A DNA stretch of 64,000 nt from Epiperipatus broadwayi (taxonomy: Eukaryota > Onychophora > Udeonychophora > Euonychophora > Peripatidae): positions 1,424,001 through 1,488,000 of the forward strand of contig JAQFVV010000031.1 of assembly GCA_028023455.1 (NCBI GenBank), written 5' to 3'. The translations under genes and the position numbers were made by a program. Under the pieces are notes generated by a model, which was not told the DNA's origin, made no database searches, and saw only the letters and a program-made list of their open reading frames with translations. Positions 12,300 through 25,255 of the stretch are shown in pieces; position 1 is the stretch's first letter; every line of letters starts with the position of its first letter.

Positions 12300-15200
12300 A
12301 GATCCAGTGAGATTTTCCCCCACCTAATATTTTAATAATAATACTACTGGGTACAAAAATATTTATATTGTTATTTGTTAAGATTTTTTTTTTTTTGTAA
12401 AGAAAAATAATCTTTAATTAGTACATTACAAGTCAATGGTCTCCCCAATAAATGAAAAAGATAATAAGATGACAGGCTTGCCAATTATGATAAAGTCAAG
12501 ATTTAAACGTTTTTCAATTTTTGTTTTGAAGTTCTGACTAGCAGTTAGATACTCACCAATCAACACTGAAAGTCAGCTGGGCTGACTGAAGAAAAATCAT
12601 ATTAAAAAAATGTTCAAGTTCACTCATCCTGATTTGTATCACAGAATACATTATTCTTTTTACTGTAAGAATAAATAAGTGTATTTTCATAAAATAAATT
12701 TATATTAATTGTTCTTTAATCATAATTCTAATTTGAAGATTAAATTAATATCTTAAAAAAAAAAAAAAAAAACATTATCAAGATTTTATTAGGAAGAACA
12801 ATTTAAAAAATGCATTAACTAATTATCTACATATTTTGTATGCTAAATATGTATGCAGGATAAAAATGAATACTAAATTATATTTTAATTAATTCTTTTA
12901 ATATATAATCTTGGGCAGGTGTTGTATTAATATAAATTATTTTGATTTGTTCTACAATTATAACTAATTATTCTGATATGATTTCTTGAAGAATTATCTA
13001 GCATTTTCATTTCCAATTATTTATCTTAGCATGATCTCAATTTAGGTAAATAAAAAGAATGTGAAAAATATAAATTGCACTTTATTTATAATATAATTTA
13101 TGACACATATTTTTATAATATCTGTTTGACTTGGACAATGCATTATTAATCAGGTAAGCATCCAGTCATATGAAAAGATTAAAAAATGATCTCGATCTAT
13201 TATAATCCAAAAAATAATTATGAAATGAAATGTGAAATGGAGTAAATCAAGCACCTATAAACATAATGAATAATTCCATGTGTAAAATCTCAGAGAAGTA
13301 TGTTTGTACTGGCATATTTTGTTGCATAGATTATGTGAAATTAATGGAGTCTAGACTTTCTAAGAATATATTTTACAGTGATGTTGAATGTGATTTTTTT
13401 TGTGGCAAGGTAGTTCAGACAAATTGCTTTGATTAGACGAAATACAATGAAGCTACAATTAGACAAGATATCAAAAGTTCTTTGGAAAGTAAAGTTTGCT
13501 AAACTAAAAGATAGCAGCAACACACCACAAGAGGCCAAATAAATTGACTAAAATATTAGTATACGATATTTTTGAAGATATTTATGGTTTATGAATTAAT
13601 TTATGAACTCGTCACTAAACTTCCTTTAACTTTTTGTTCTTTGTCTTCTTTTTACTCCTTCAAACATATTTGTTCATGACTCACAAAAAAAAAAAAATTA
13701 GTAATTGCTGTAATAAATGAAATATTTTTTAATTATTTGTTAATAACTTATTTCTAGAATTATTAATGTATTAAATAAAAAAAAAAAGACAATTGAGTCT
13801 GAAACTGCATCTGAATGGAGCTTCAATTCTGTTTGAAAGATCTCTAATAATTTTTGATTTTATCAGTTTTAAATATCCTAAAAAGATACTGTAAATAGAA
13901 TAAAAATCAGTCCCATTTTAAAATGACTAATTTAGTCATTCTAAACAAATTTTAGGTAACTGACTAGAATTTACAATTTTAATTTGTTTCTCTTAAAAAT
14001 CACTATTTATTCCTTGAATATTTTCTGCAAAGGATATAAGAAAATTTTAGATAATTTAAATGCTTTAACATAATAATTAGATTCGTGAATTGTAATTATT
14101 ATTCATAATAAATAGATGTGCAAATAAATGCATGAATGTAGTTACTTTATATTTTAAAATTAATTTAAATATTTATTGAAAATCTCAGATTTGGGTATTG
14201 GCAGTAAGAATGAAAAAAAATATAATTTGTGTTTGTAAGTGGATTATACCTGTCCATGTTTCTTCAAAAGTAGAATTTTTTCCTGATATACTTATTGAAA
14301 TGGATAACAATATAAATTTGTGCAGGACTTTTTTTTTTGACTTGCTTTTCTAGGATTATTGAAAACAACTTTCTGTTGTAACAAAGTAAGTTATACTGTA
14401 TAAAACTGATAAGGTACTGATTTTATAATATATTTGAATATAAGATTTCACATTGGCACAATTATTTGGAGATAGTCCTAAATAACATAAAATTGATTAA
14501 GCAGTTTTAAAAATGCATTATTTTATTCATTAGAATCTTAATATGTGCAACATTAATTATCTATCAAATGAAGGATCTCACATGTCAATCCATACCACAT
14601 TCATTAAGAACTTCAATTTTTCCAAACACATATACAAAATTCTTTTTTTAAGATCATCATATTTTTATCACTTTTTTTTACTCTCTATGATCCAACTTAT
14701 ATTTCCTTTACTTTTGAGTTAATGCCCTATCAACTTCTTTTTAACTTCATATTTCATTAGCAAACACATTTTTTCATTCTTTTTCAAATCCATATCTTTG
14801 AAGTCTATAGTATTTTTTTTTTCTTTTTCTAATTCTTCAATCTGTTCCTTATAAAGTTTTTCTTAAAAAAACTCACAAAAAACATATTCCTTTTATTAAA
14901 GGATTTCTTAGCCTTCTAAAAAAAAATTATTTTTTGAGCCAATATGATTCTCATAGGTTCTAATTGTTATTTCCATTACTGAATAACTTATAATAAAGAT
15001 ATTAACCTGTTCTATAATTTCCATATGCCATTATTAATATTTATAATCTCCATCTATATTCATTGCTTTAATATTATATGTATTTATTTTAATTAACTCC
15101 AAACTTTCTACAAATTTCATCAATTCTAATTATATATTGTTAAGTTTATTATTGATTTCTAAAACCTATAGCTCATCATGAGCTAAGTTGATTCAAACAA

Positions 15201-15557
15201 TCAATTTCCTGAGTGGCAACTTTATTCTTATATATATACTGTTGTGTATTAGTTAATAATTTTATGATAATAACAATAAAATTGTCTTAATTTAATTACT
15301 TGGTGAAAAACATTTTGTTATAATTTGAGCTATTTGGCATTATCTGAGAATTAAAAAAAAAATGAGAGTTTAAATTTTGTAAGTTTCTAGAGAAATATTT
15401 TTCTCATAAAAAAATTAATTTGTTTAAAAATCTATATAAAATTGTTTTAAAAATAAAATGCAAAAGTATATTTATATTTACTTTCATAATTCTGTTTTAT
15501 TATGAAATTAAATTGAAATTTTGACAAATATAATAATTTCTGTGATTAAAAATATAT
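12300..15557. other. AT-rich intergenic stretch
   Basis: No gene or clear element. Homopolymers are frequent (an A run near 12755, T runs near 12387 and 14328). Near 14650-14870 the minus strand has a short charged peptide (LYKEQIEELEKEK) among stops, possibly a coiled-coil remnant like the one near 9300. Around 12420-12600 the sequence has slightly higher complexity but matches nothing I know. Confidence 0.45.
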
Positions 15558-15683
15558 GTATATTTAGATATTTAAGTGTCTACATATAAAGAATAATAAT
15601 AATCTAGTTGTCTGTATATTGTATATTTAGATATTTAAGTGTCTACATATAAAGAATAGTAATAATCTAGTTGTCTGTATATT
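15558..15683 (+). repeat. 63-bp tandem duplication
   Basis: Units 15558-15620 and 15621-15683 are head to tail and nearly identical (AATAAT against AATAGT), each starting GTATATTTAGATATTTAAG. The high identity points to a recent duplication. Confidence 0.9.
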
Positions 15684-16186
15684 CTACTATGACATGAATT
15701 TTGGATTTAGAATCAATAAAATTTGGTATTTTTTCCCTCAGTTTTAAAAAGATTTAGCTTTTTTTTCTCTTAAGTATAATGATAGTTGCATTGATGATTT
15801 TTTTTTAAGAAGAATCTATTATATATATATATTAAATTTCAACAACTATTAAACACAAAATTGCTAATTTGGATCTAAGAACTTTCATATTACTGAGTAT
15901 GGAATTCTCTTAAAGATTGTGTTTAAATACAAGTAAATCTATTTTGGGGTTCATTAGAAAGAAGTATCCCGATTGACTTTCTAATAATGATGATTTAATT
16001 AAAAGATTTACTATTTTCTTCTTGGTAGAATAATAGATTAAATATGGAACTTCATAATAAATATAAAGATCTGAAGCCAGAAGTTCAAAAACTGACATGG
16101 CAGCTTAAAAATAATTGCTGGATTAAAACTTCTAAGAAAATACAAACTTTTACTGATTATAGTTATTCTAGATTTTTTTTGACTCT
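15684..16186. other. AT-rich stretch before a LINE remnant
   Basis: No supported coding sequence. Sequence from about 16060 may already belong to the LINE that becomes readable at 16187. Confidence 0.35.
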
Positions 16187-17250
16187 ATGAAAGCAACATA
16201 TGAACCCGAGAAGTATGATAATTCTTTTAAATCCAGCAATGGCACTCTCTTATATGATGACAAGGAGTGTTTTGATCATCTTTTAAATAATGATACAAGA
16301 ATTGAAATGATGACTTTTAATTATATATCAGTTTTATCTACTCATTTAGTTTTGGATAAAGATATCCACCATAATGAAGTCAACAAAAACTTTGTAATCT
16401 TAAATATGGATGGGCTGCAGTCCTGATGAAACACCTGGAGAAGTTTTAAAATATGGTGATGTTAGTTTCAAAAATATTGGAATTTTTTATGAATATCTGA
16501 ACCCATGAAGTTGTGCCACTTTTGATCTTAGATACTTTTATTGTTTCAAATTTTAAAAGTATTTTCAAAAATTTTGTTGAATAAATTGCTTCAAGTTATA
16601 GATAAATAGTTATCAGAGGTTCATTGTCATTTTAGAAAAACAAGCATCACTATAGGCATGAAGTTTGTTGCCAAACAAATGCTAGAAAAGTATCAAGAAC
16701 AAAGGAGTAATTTATATATTGTTTTTATTGATTTGATTATCCACCAAAATTTATTTGTATTATATAGCTTCTACATGATGAATGAGAGGAAGTATTACAA
16801 GTGGAAAATCTGAGGTATTAGAAATTGTTTTAAATTTTTTAACAATGATTTGGAATTGTTTATAGGCAGTTTAATTAAACAGGAATCAAAATATGATACA
16901 GTTATGATGATGGAATTTTTAATTTGAAATAATTAAAAGAAAAACAAGAACTTTGATTCTGGATTTATAATATGCTGATGGTTGTACTATTTTTACCAAT
17001 TCAAGATAATTTACAGAATCTTAATATTTTGAATGCAATATATAATGACCTTAGTTTCAAGTTCTTTATCAACCAATGACAGAAGGAAAATCCTCAGCAA
17101 TTTTTAGTTTCGATAGTTATCGACTTGAGAATGTAAATCAGGTTAAAAACTGTGGTGGTTTTATAAGTAGGAAACTGACTTGGACAATTATGAGAGTTTG
17201 TTCACAACAGAAAGTAATGCTTCCTACATTACATGCCTATAATTGAAAAC
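16187..17250 (+). pseudogene. LINE reverse-transcriptase remnant (CR1/Jockey-like)
   Basis: A colinear degraded RT is read across frames. It starts with LYDDKECFDHLLNNDTRIE (linker form: LLTDKEEILKRWAEHF--LLN) and NMDGLQS followed by PGEVLKYG-like sequence (GKAPG-DGLPAEVYK motif). A CHFRKTS-like segment and EKYQEQRSNLYIVFIDL follow near 16640-16735 (family: GFRKNRGT, then ARQLQEKC-EQ--DLY-VFVDL). YADGCTIFTNS near 16970 is the FADD catalytic box with the second Asp replaced by Gly. The end reads LENVNQVKNCGGFISRKL near 17130-17175 (family: YLGS-L). Many stops and frameshifts show it is dead. Confidence 0.75.
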
Positions 17251-17339
17251 ATCAAATAGCGAACTAGTTAACAAAAAACAATTTTATAATAATAATTTTT
17301 AATTACTCTTAACTGAATATATATTATTAAAAAGTTATT

Positions 17340-18811
17340 GATATTTATCACTAGCATAAACTTTCTTTAAAAATTCTCTATTTTTAATTGCATCAAAAAA
17401 TTCAGTTCACAGTTGAGTTTGCAGAGCAATAAAGCTTTTACTATTGATTCAGCCATTCTACCTCTTTCTTCAGACCATATGTTATTTATTATTGAGAATA
17501 TCTTTTCAATGGAAGCAGATATGCCTGGCAGTCTGAAAATGTATTCTATAATTTGGAAAAGACTGGGCAATGAAATATCCTCGAAATAACTGAATAGTTG
17601 TATCCATTTTTCTTCACAATTTTTATTTTCCCAAATATCATCTACCACCTAAAAAGCTTTTGCAATCACCAGTTCATCCATGTTTATTTCATTATTTGCA
17701 AAAGTTTTATTAATTTTTTCATCTGAAACTTCAATTTCAGACCACATTAAATCATTGTTGTTTATCCAAATAAATAATTCTGCTTCACCAAACTGTTTTT
17801 CCATAGCTCAATGTAAGAGACATCAGTCATAAAATTTTGTAAATTCTTATAGGATTGTATTATTGTTAATATTTCCATTATTATCCAGTATCTTAAAAAG
17901 CTTTTTTATTTCTTGATGTATAAATTGATTATTATGTCTTTCCTCAAGATTTGTTTTTAATTTTTTAAGTTCAATGATAATATCAGTTGCACTCACTTTA
18001 TTATTTTCCATAATAAAAATAATTTGGGTTGCCCTTGCACAAACCACAAATATATTTCACTACAATCATTATCAAAGAACTATTTTATCATCACTGGACA
18101 GTGCTCTTGTGAAATAAAATATGATTTGAGTCCCTCAAGAATTCTATCAATGGTTGGAAGTAGTGAAAAAAAAAGGGTGTTTCCATGTTGAAATACAGCC
18201 CCTGTGATAAAAAAAACAATAAAGTGTGTACTTACTTGAAACAGAAGATTTTTGTTCAAATTCCAATAAATGAACTATGTCCTCTAATTTTCTTTTTCGT
18301 AGTAGTACTCCTCAATAAATAATTATATTCAAAGTTCTAATCACAAATAAGTATATGTCACATCAAACAAACCGATTTATAGTGTTTAATGAAAGCATGA
18401 CTATAAAAGACCAATAGATTCTGCTAATATCGAATATTATCTCTGAGCAAGTGTGGATATGCAATGGTTTTTCATGTTCACGCTTGCTTCAATATGTTTC
18501 AATATGGTAATGCACAGACATGTTTGTGCTACATGTATTTTCATGCATCCTTATGTGCGACTCTTTTAATGACACATTTTATTTTTTTGTTCGAAAGTTT
18601 GGTATGCAATGTGTTTTTATCAAAAAAGTGTTTTTTTTTTTTAATTATTTTCCTTTTTAATTAGGTACCTATTGGAATCATAAATATTTTGAAGTAACAA
18701 AAAAATAGCAGTAGTAAAGATATCTATTTTTACTTTCGTTGACCTCCAAATTTTTTTATTGAAACTATCGACCCCTAGAAATTTCAAATTGATCACTTTG
18801 GGAACTCTTGC
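17340..18811 (-). pseudogene. hAT transposase remnant with one terminal repeat
   Basis: The minus-strand frame at 17367-17648 reads WIQLFSYFEDISLPSLFQII, then LPGISASIEKIFSIINNIWS and RMAESIVKALLLCKLN. This is the hAT C-terminal dimerisation region (family: LPGTSASVERVFSLMNNLW). Upstream, 17650-18060 adds further transposase sequence including LEERHNNQFIHQEIKKLFK, broken by stops. The high-coordinate end carries CACTTTGGGAACTCTTG (18795-18811), whose complement CAAGAGTTCCCAAAGTG is a good hAT terminus. No matching left end was found beside the preceding LINE, so this copy looks truncated. Confidence 0.7.
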
Positions 18812-19886
18812 ATTAGATGATAATAAAATTTTACACTAGATGGCAGTAAAATGAAAAGCTACTTTTATTTTAATGATTATTATTTATATTAAAAACAACT
18901 TCCAACTAAATAGAGGTTTAATATTGGCTTGGATTCTTAAAATTAAATATAAGCTTTATTTTTTTTTTTCATATAATTATAATTCACCTTTGCATTCTGG
19001 TTAATAAGTTTGTTATTGATAATTTATATATTAATTGTAAAAAAATAATCCAACTTTAGCTTGATATGTATATGCAATTTATTTTTTCTCTTGTAAAATG
19101 TATTTTTGATTAAATCTATGAATTAGTAGTATAATGTGTAATTAAAAAGCAGATATATTAATCTTTAATCTAAGATTTCAAGTTTGTATCTGGATTATAA
19201 ATAATCTCTAGTTTAATAAATAGTTAATAATAATCATTAAAGAATTTATCTGATGTAGTGGACTCTTGTAAACCAAAGTATAACAAATTCATGTTCTGAA
19301 TATGTGAAATTTGTTAATGTGCAAGGTTTCCCACTTTAATCATTCAATCTAATACTATTATTGTCTGGAGTAATGTTATATTTCAAATCATTTCTTATTG
19401 TGCAAAAGTTGTTCACCATCAATGTTAGATAAAAAAACAGTCCATAAATTTAGTAGAAAAATATTTTCTTTTGACAAGCTTGGAGGTTCAGAAAGCACAT
19501 TATAACTTCTTTCTTCTGGTTTATCAGCAATCAAAATTCCTTCAAATAAATTATTTATTTTAGTTATAAATTTAAAGCAGTCTATTTACCAACACTATAG
19601 AATCAGCAATTAAAATTTTAGCTAAGATCAAATATTACTTAATTTTTTCCCCTGTATAATATTGATTCATTTCATATTATCTTTATGGGAATTTTTAAAA
19701 AATTACTAATTAACTTTGTTTCTGATGATTCTATATTTATTAAATGAGAAAATATTATTTTTATCTTTTTTTTTTGCACTTATTTCAATTTTTAGCAACA
19801 CTAGAAATCTCAGTTTTTAATAAGCTATCTGTATCAAACAAATTTATTGTACAAGTTACTATGACTTTTTTCTTCCATATGTTATA
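18812..19886. other. AT-rich non-coding stretch
   Basis: No gene. A/T homopolymers and diverged sequence only; nothing to annotate. Confidence 0.5.
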
Positions 19887-19973
19887 GCATCGGCCAGGAG
19901 GCGAACTCACAACAACTGTCTGCAACCAACTGCTTGCTTGCAAGGCAGCTGTGCTGTCCTCTCGGCTAACAAC
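19887..19973 (-). repeat. tRNA-like sequence (SINE head or tRNA pseudogene)
   Basis: A GC-rich 87-nt island in AT-rich DNA. On the minus strand it starts GTTGTTAGCCGAGAGGACAGC, containing an A-box-like TAGCCGAGAGG, and has a tRNA-Ala-like anticodon loop CTTGCAA. A degenerate B box GAGTTCGCCTCC follows, ending GGCCGATGC. The T stem and acceptor stem do not pair well, so a working tRNA is unlikely. It is best seen as a tRNA-derived SINE head or a tRNA pseudogene; no SINE body or tail is evident. Confidence 0.5.
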
Positions 19974-20735
19974 GCTTGACAACTTTGGAATGTGATGTGC
20001 ATAATAACATCAATACTAACTTTATTTTCTCAACTGCAGCAAAAAAATTTTATAATCTAGATCCAAATTATAACAAGACGATCATTACAATAAGTTAAAG
20101 GTGTGCCCTCGATATATGGGCTTTTATGTGATTAAAAGGTCCATATCAGATCATTGTAATATCTTTGATACCTATTTTCATGTTACCTATCATAATATTA
20201 TTACTCATACTCACTAAATAAATAATTGAATGGCTTTATAGCTCTGGATTCTTTAAAAGTTCATTTGCTGATATCACCAAAACTGGAATTGATCAGTAGA
20301 TCCCAAGTATTATACTCTGCCATTGTTCTAAGCCATACAAGGCATCTCTAACACTAGTGTTTTTAAATAAAAGCGATAATACTAAGTTACTACACAAAGC
20401 TATCAGAAAGTTAGATTAAAGTTAATTATTACAGATTCAAATTGATAAGTTGAAGTATACAATTCTTCTGTAATAATAATCTTTTCGGTATACATCATGA
20501 TGCCGTCATCCATCTTGTTCTGTCTATGAAAAACAATTTTTTTTCTGTAACTAAAAAGATTATATAAATAAATTTCCTTTCTTTTCAGATCAAATGCTAT
20601 TGATATCAAAAAGTCAGTGATATGAAAAGAGTTAATCAAATCCGTAAAAACTCATCCCACTGCATACAACATATTTCTTATATATAAACTTCTTTCTAAA
20701 ACTTGGTTTTTATATGACTATTATAAAATAAAACT
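19974..20735. other. AT-rich non-coding stretch
   Basis: No element recognised. A 78-codon minus-strand open frame at 20403-20639 has no domain features and no splice borders that I trust. Confidence 0.4.
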
Positions 20736-22025
20736 ACACAACAATGTTTCAACTATTTTATAATATAGTCTTTTTCAAGGAACCCTAAAAAATAAAAATA
20801 TATAATAATAATTATCACATATTCCAAACAAATCGAAAAACATTAAAAATACTAACAAATTCTCTTTACTTCAACATCTTTTCTATTGCAAACAATCCCA
20901 AAAACTTTATCAAATTTTTTTACATTTATATACCCATCCAAAAATACCCTAAAAACATTTAACTAACAAATGTATTATTTTATTTTCTATTAACATTTTA
21001 TTTAACTCAGGTTTGTAAATTCCTTTATTATTCTTTCATGGTATGACTTTATACATTCTAAAGGTTTTATTTCGAAATCTTTAAGTTTATTCCTATGACT
21101 ATAAACAGCGAATTTTAGAATGTATAAAGTCATAACATGAAAGAATAATAAAGAGAGGAATTTACATTAGTGGAATTAAACCTGAATTAAATAGAATGTT
21201 AATCTATATAAATAAAAATGCAAATGTTTGTTTGTTCAAAATCTTAAATCTCCCCAAGTTCTTCATTGATTGCTTTGAAATTTTGACACAATGTTGCATT
21301 CGCAATATGCGCATGTGATATACCTGTGACAGGTAAAACCCTACTTTTTTGAAAAACAGCGCTATCTGTTGGATGTAAAATTAACACCTATACTAAATAT
21401 TTTATGCAGCACTATCTGTTAGACGTAAAAGCAACATGCTATACTAAATATTTTATGATTCCATTTCAATGTTTCCGGTTGCATTGTTAAATTGAATTTT
21501 CATAGATTTTTATTTAATTATTTCATGTGAGAGATTGCAATTCCCAATTCGATTGGCATTTGCAATCACCATCAACAAAACTCAGGGCCAATCTTTAGAA
21601 TGGATAATATGTTGCATGTTTTAGAGTCGGCAAACCGGACACTGGAACAACAAAAAATATTGTATACCCACAAGCATTATGAAATTAAACATATTAGAAA
21701 TATGCGCTTTCTCTTTTTTTTCTTTTCCATTTAACCAGACTGAGCCACAGCAACGTGTGGCCAGGTACGGCTAGTAGAAAATAAAATAATATATTTGTTA
21801 ATTAAATGTTTTTAGGGTATTTTTGGATGAGTATATAAATGTAAAAAATTGATAATGTTTTTGAGGTTGTTTGCAATAGAAAAGGTGTTGAGGTAAAGAG
21901 AATTTTTTTAGTATTTTTTAATGTTTTTAGATTTGTTTGGAATATGTGATTTTATTATTATATATTTGTATTTTTTAGTGTTCCTTGAAAAAGACTATAT
22001 TATAAAAGAGTCAAAATGTTGGTGT
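20736..22025. mobile_element. Long palindromic (foldback) element split by a Helitron
   Basis: The left arm (about 20736-21090) and right arm (about 21110-22025, minus the Helitron) are inverted copies. Left end ACACAACAATG pairs with right end AATGTTGGTGT. Matching internal tracts include CTTTTTCAAGGAACCCTA with TAGTGTTCCTTGAAAAAG, and ATGACTTTATACATTCTA with TAGAATGTATAAAGTCAT. Without the Helitron, the palindrome is about 718 bp with a short loop near 21075-21110. It has no coding sequence. It could be a non-autonomous DNA transposon with very long terminal inverted repeats. A target-site duplication was not identified, so the outer ends are approximate. Confidence 0.75.
21203..21774 (+). 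mobile_element. Truncated Helitron with PIF1-helicase remnant
   Basis: It begins TCTATATAAATAAAAATG and ends GGTACGGCTAG, the 5'-TC and CTAG-3' ends of Helitrons, with a terminal hairpin from GCCACAGCAACGTGTGGC just before the end. It sits between A and T, as Helitrons do. The other arm of the host palindrome shows the empty site: TTAATAGAAAATAAAATAAT is continuous there and is split here after TTAA. Near 21540-21600 the + strand reads LQFPIRLAFAITINKTQGQS, the C-terminal helicase motif of the PIF1-like Rep/Hel protein. The rest of the protein is missing, so it is non-autonomous. Length 572 bp. Confidence 0.88.
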
Positions 22026-22439
22026 ATTCATTTATATATATGAAAAATTAAGAATTATTTTTGAAAAGAAAAACTGTGAAGATGATATTTTAAATTCGTT
22101 AGCATACTTCTTATATTTAAATGTCAAAAATTTCTCAATAGATTTAAAAAAATTATTCATATTTAAAAATGATTCAATTTTATTGTTCCATTAAATAATA
22201 TTTACTATCATTAAAAATTTGAAAGTTGGATAAAACCAGAAGATAAATTATACAATATATATGCATATGAGAAAGATTAAAATGAATTCAATGTAGAAAA
22301 TAAAAATACTATTTTTTCCAATTACAATTGGTTTATTCTTTTTTTTTCTGCAAAAGATTATATTATTCTTAAATCAAACAAACTTATTTTTTAATGTTGC
22401 AATTTCTCTTATTTAACCAAACATTTTTTTTGCATTCAA

Positions 22440-22910
22440 AAGGCTTGATGAATAGGGGTTGTTGACATGGAGGGAAGAAGCTTTTGTTGTATCAGACTTT
22501 GCTGATGATGTAGAGCACTTGCAGATAATAAGAAATCAATAGAATACTAGCATAGAAAGAATTTGTAATAAACTTGGAATAAAATAACCAGTAAATTATC
22601 AAATAATGGGTGCTTTGGAGAGGTAGTTAATTGATTGTAGATGTAACTATTGAGAAATTAGATTGAAAACTTGCTTAACTACTTTTTGTCTGTTGTTTTT
22701 TGAGTTGTAGGTTAGGAAAAAGTCTTTGTATGGAGTGTTGTTTTAATATGGAGAGCAAAGAAAATATGAAAAGATGTAGAGATATGGAATTGGAGAAGGA
22801 AAGGCATAATGAGTCGGAAAATCAAGATTTTGAAATAGAAGTATTAAAAATAATAAATTAAAAAAGAGTATTAAGAACTTATAAAGAGGATGAGAAACAT
22901 TAGATATATT
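22440..22910 (+). pseudogene. LINE reverse-transcriptase remnant
   Basis: The + strand reads FADDVEHLQ near 22498-22525 (the FADD catalytic box and its neighbours). Further on, MKRCRDMELEKERHNESENQ near 22765-22830 resembles the LINE segment M-R---ME---RRS-R-SR after the RT domain. Frames are broken throughout. No ends were found. Confidence 0.55.
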
Positions 22911-25204
22911 ACAAAAAAAAAAAATTATGAAGAGCTTGTTTGACCAGTAAATAGAGGATAAAGGAGGAGGGGTATAAAGATGGAATTAATTGACCTTAAG
23001 GACTACGTGATCCATAATGATATTCAGAACCTACCTTTGACAAATGACTATTAATCAGAAAATAATCCAGTTGTTTACATAAATAATATTTTATAATTTG
23101 AGCAATATTATGCTTGTTTGCAATAAATATAATATGGTGGTGGTAGGATGAAATGAAAAATTAGATTTCCTGGGCTGAATAAAGTTTCGGCAACTTCTTG
23201 CTTGGGTAACTCGTACATTCATGATCTCTTGGACAATCAATCATGCAATTTTATTTCATTGCTAAGCTAATTAATTTTGTCATATTACTAAAAATTTTCA
23301 TAAAAATTCCCATACCTTGCACATAAATACACGCACACACACATAATGATAAAAAAACAACAAATAAAATCAAATGCTATGCTTTTATTTACAAGTAAAA
23401 AATTATTAGTTTTACACCAAAAATATATTCAAAATACAGTGTTACTAATTTTATGAATGTGGAGCATGCCTCAGTTTGGCTAGTTAAATTTTTTTTCATA
23501 CAATGTTTACAAAGAAGTACGCGCTATATACAAAACTTAAATCAGTACAGTATTAATATAATCCTGCTTGTCTGTTGTTATATTTTTTCTTCATTAAAAA
23601 AATTAAAATACTTCATAAAGTGGTCACTAGAGGACAAGACTAGTCAATCATTGAAAGCAAAAAAAAAAATTAGTTTAATTAATTTTGCAATGATCCCTTA
23701 TTATTAACAAGAAAGCCACCTTAAAGTGATAAGTTCATAGAAGAAAAATGGCACTATTTAAAGTAATAGATTTTTTTTTAATGGGGTGCATTTAAAAATT
23801 TTAATATATGCAATACACTGTCGAAAAAAAAATGTACATAAATTTACATTTTAAAAATCACTTGTTTATAAAAATGCCACCATAAAGACTTTATATAAAA
23901 ATATTAAAAATATATACATAGATAAACTTTTTTCAAATAAGTTTTGAGATTGCTGTGAATATTTTAATAAGAAATTTTCGTTTTGTAAAATACTCTTATG
24001 TGCTTATAAAGAGTAGGCTTGGAACTATTCAAATTACTCGTCAGTTTTAGATGTTTTCACTAAGCTTTACAAATAACAAATTCAAGCTATTTATTAAACT
24101 TTGTACATCTAATCATATATTCATAATATTAATAGATAAAAACTTCTTTTAATAAATATTTTGTCTCTCTCAATGTAAATGTAGACACATCTATTGGTTT
24201 ATATATATAAAATTAATCAGAATCAATAAAATTGTGATAAAGCGAACACAATTTCTACGAAGTAATAAAAATACACTGTAATTAATTATACAAGGCATAT
24301 CAATTATACAATATGTGAATAATATATACTATATAAAAATATATAATTTTCCATTCATTTATAGATATTGCTATGTATGTAACGTAAATTAAAGATTTGA
24401 ATGGACTACATTTATTTTGAAGAGGACATACAAAATATTTGCCAAAAAAAGTTTTTATCTATTAATATTATAAATACACATTAATACTATATATGTGAAT
24501 TACATTTATTTATTTGATAATGTAAATATATCACACTATATTTCATTTAAAAAATTAAAAATTTTAGCTAATTTTTTTTTAAAGTATTATTTTTGCAGCC
24601 AATATTTAGAAAAATAAAATATTAGAAATTTTTGCTGTTGTTGTTTTGTAATTCATATACAAATTCGTGTATTTAAATGAAAAATATTGGCATAAAAAAT
24701 GTTTTCAAAACTACTCTCACTCCTTTGTTCCATAAAAACCCAAACATTGAATATGCACATCATTTCAATAACATTTTAAAATGTCCATGATAATCCATGC
24801 TAGTTTTTAAAATATATTAAGTCCATTGTAAAACAGGACTTCTTATATATATATAATGAAATTAAAAGTATATTTTATGCTCAAATTGGTTTCTGTCCAT
24901 ATAATATCATGATTAAACAGTATTTCTAATTATTTATTGTATTCCTTATTACATAAATTTGATATTACTTTTATAAATAATAATAATTAGATATTAGAAA
25001 AACTGTCTGTTATTTATATTTTATCCGCATAAAATTGTGACTAACTTCAATTATTACACTGACCAAAATATATTCAAGAAGTGTGAATTTTCATCATTCA
25101 ATAGTTCTTGCTCAGCATATTTCAGTGTCTGCAAACCTTAGAAAGACAACTTTTGTTATCATTTACATTTATGCTTCCTTCATGTCCAGTTGTAAAGAAA
25201 CATC
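22911..25204. other. AT-rich stretch, probably including the 3' UTR of a minus-strand gene
   Basis: If the exon at 25205-25255 is the last coding exon, its 3' UTR runs leftward from 25204. A minus-strand AATAAA at 23384-23389 is one of several possible polyadenylation signals. A short CA run lies near 23332-23343. No element recognised. The + strand open frame at 23453-23707 is low complexity. Confidence 0.35.
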
Positions 25205-25255
25205 TCAATTATTTTCCGATAGGGAAAGATAGTTCTGAACCATTTGTTCAAATTC
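25205..25255 (-). CDS. Probable terminal coding exon (16 codons plus stop)
   Basis: On the minus strand a strong acceptor, CTTTTTTATTTTCAG, precedes GAATTTGAACAAATGG, which reads EFEQMVQNYLSLSENN and then TGA at 25207-25205. The composition is protein-like and unlike the surrounding noise. The exon starts in phase 0. The only well-bordered minus-strand exon upstream, 57804-58550, also ends in phase 0. Joining them gives RLIAQIE followed by EFEQMV, a continuous amphipathic helix. The join is inferred and would need a 32.5-kb intron, which is plausible given the transposons between them. Other exons could lie between. Confidence 0.5.
   Translation of the reverse strand, partial: EFEQMVQNYLSLSENN

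Noticed and set aside
22505-22520. CTGATGATG as a ribozyme core
   Set aside because: It is the coding sequence of the FADD box of a LINE reverse transcriptase.
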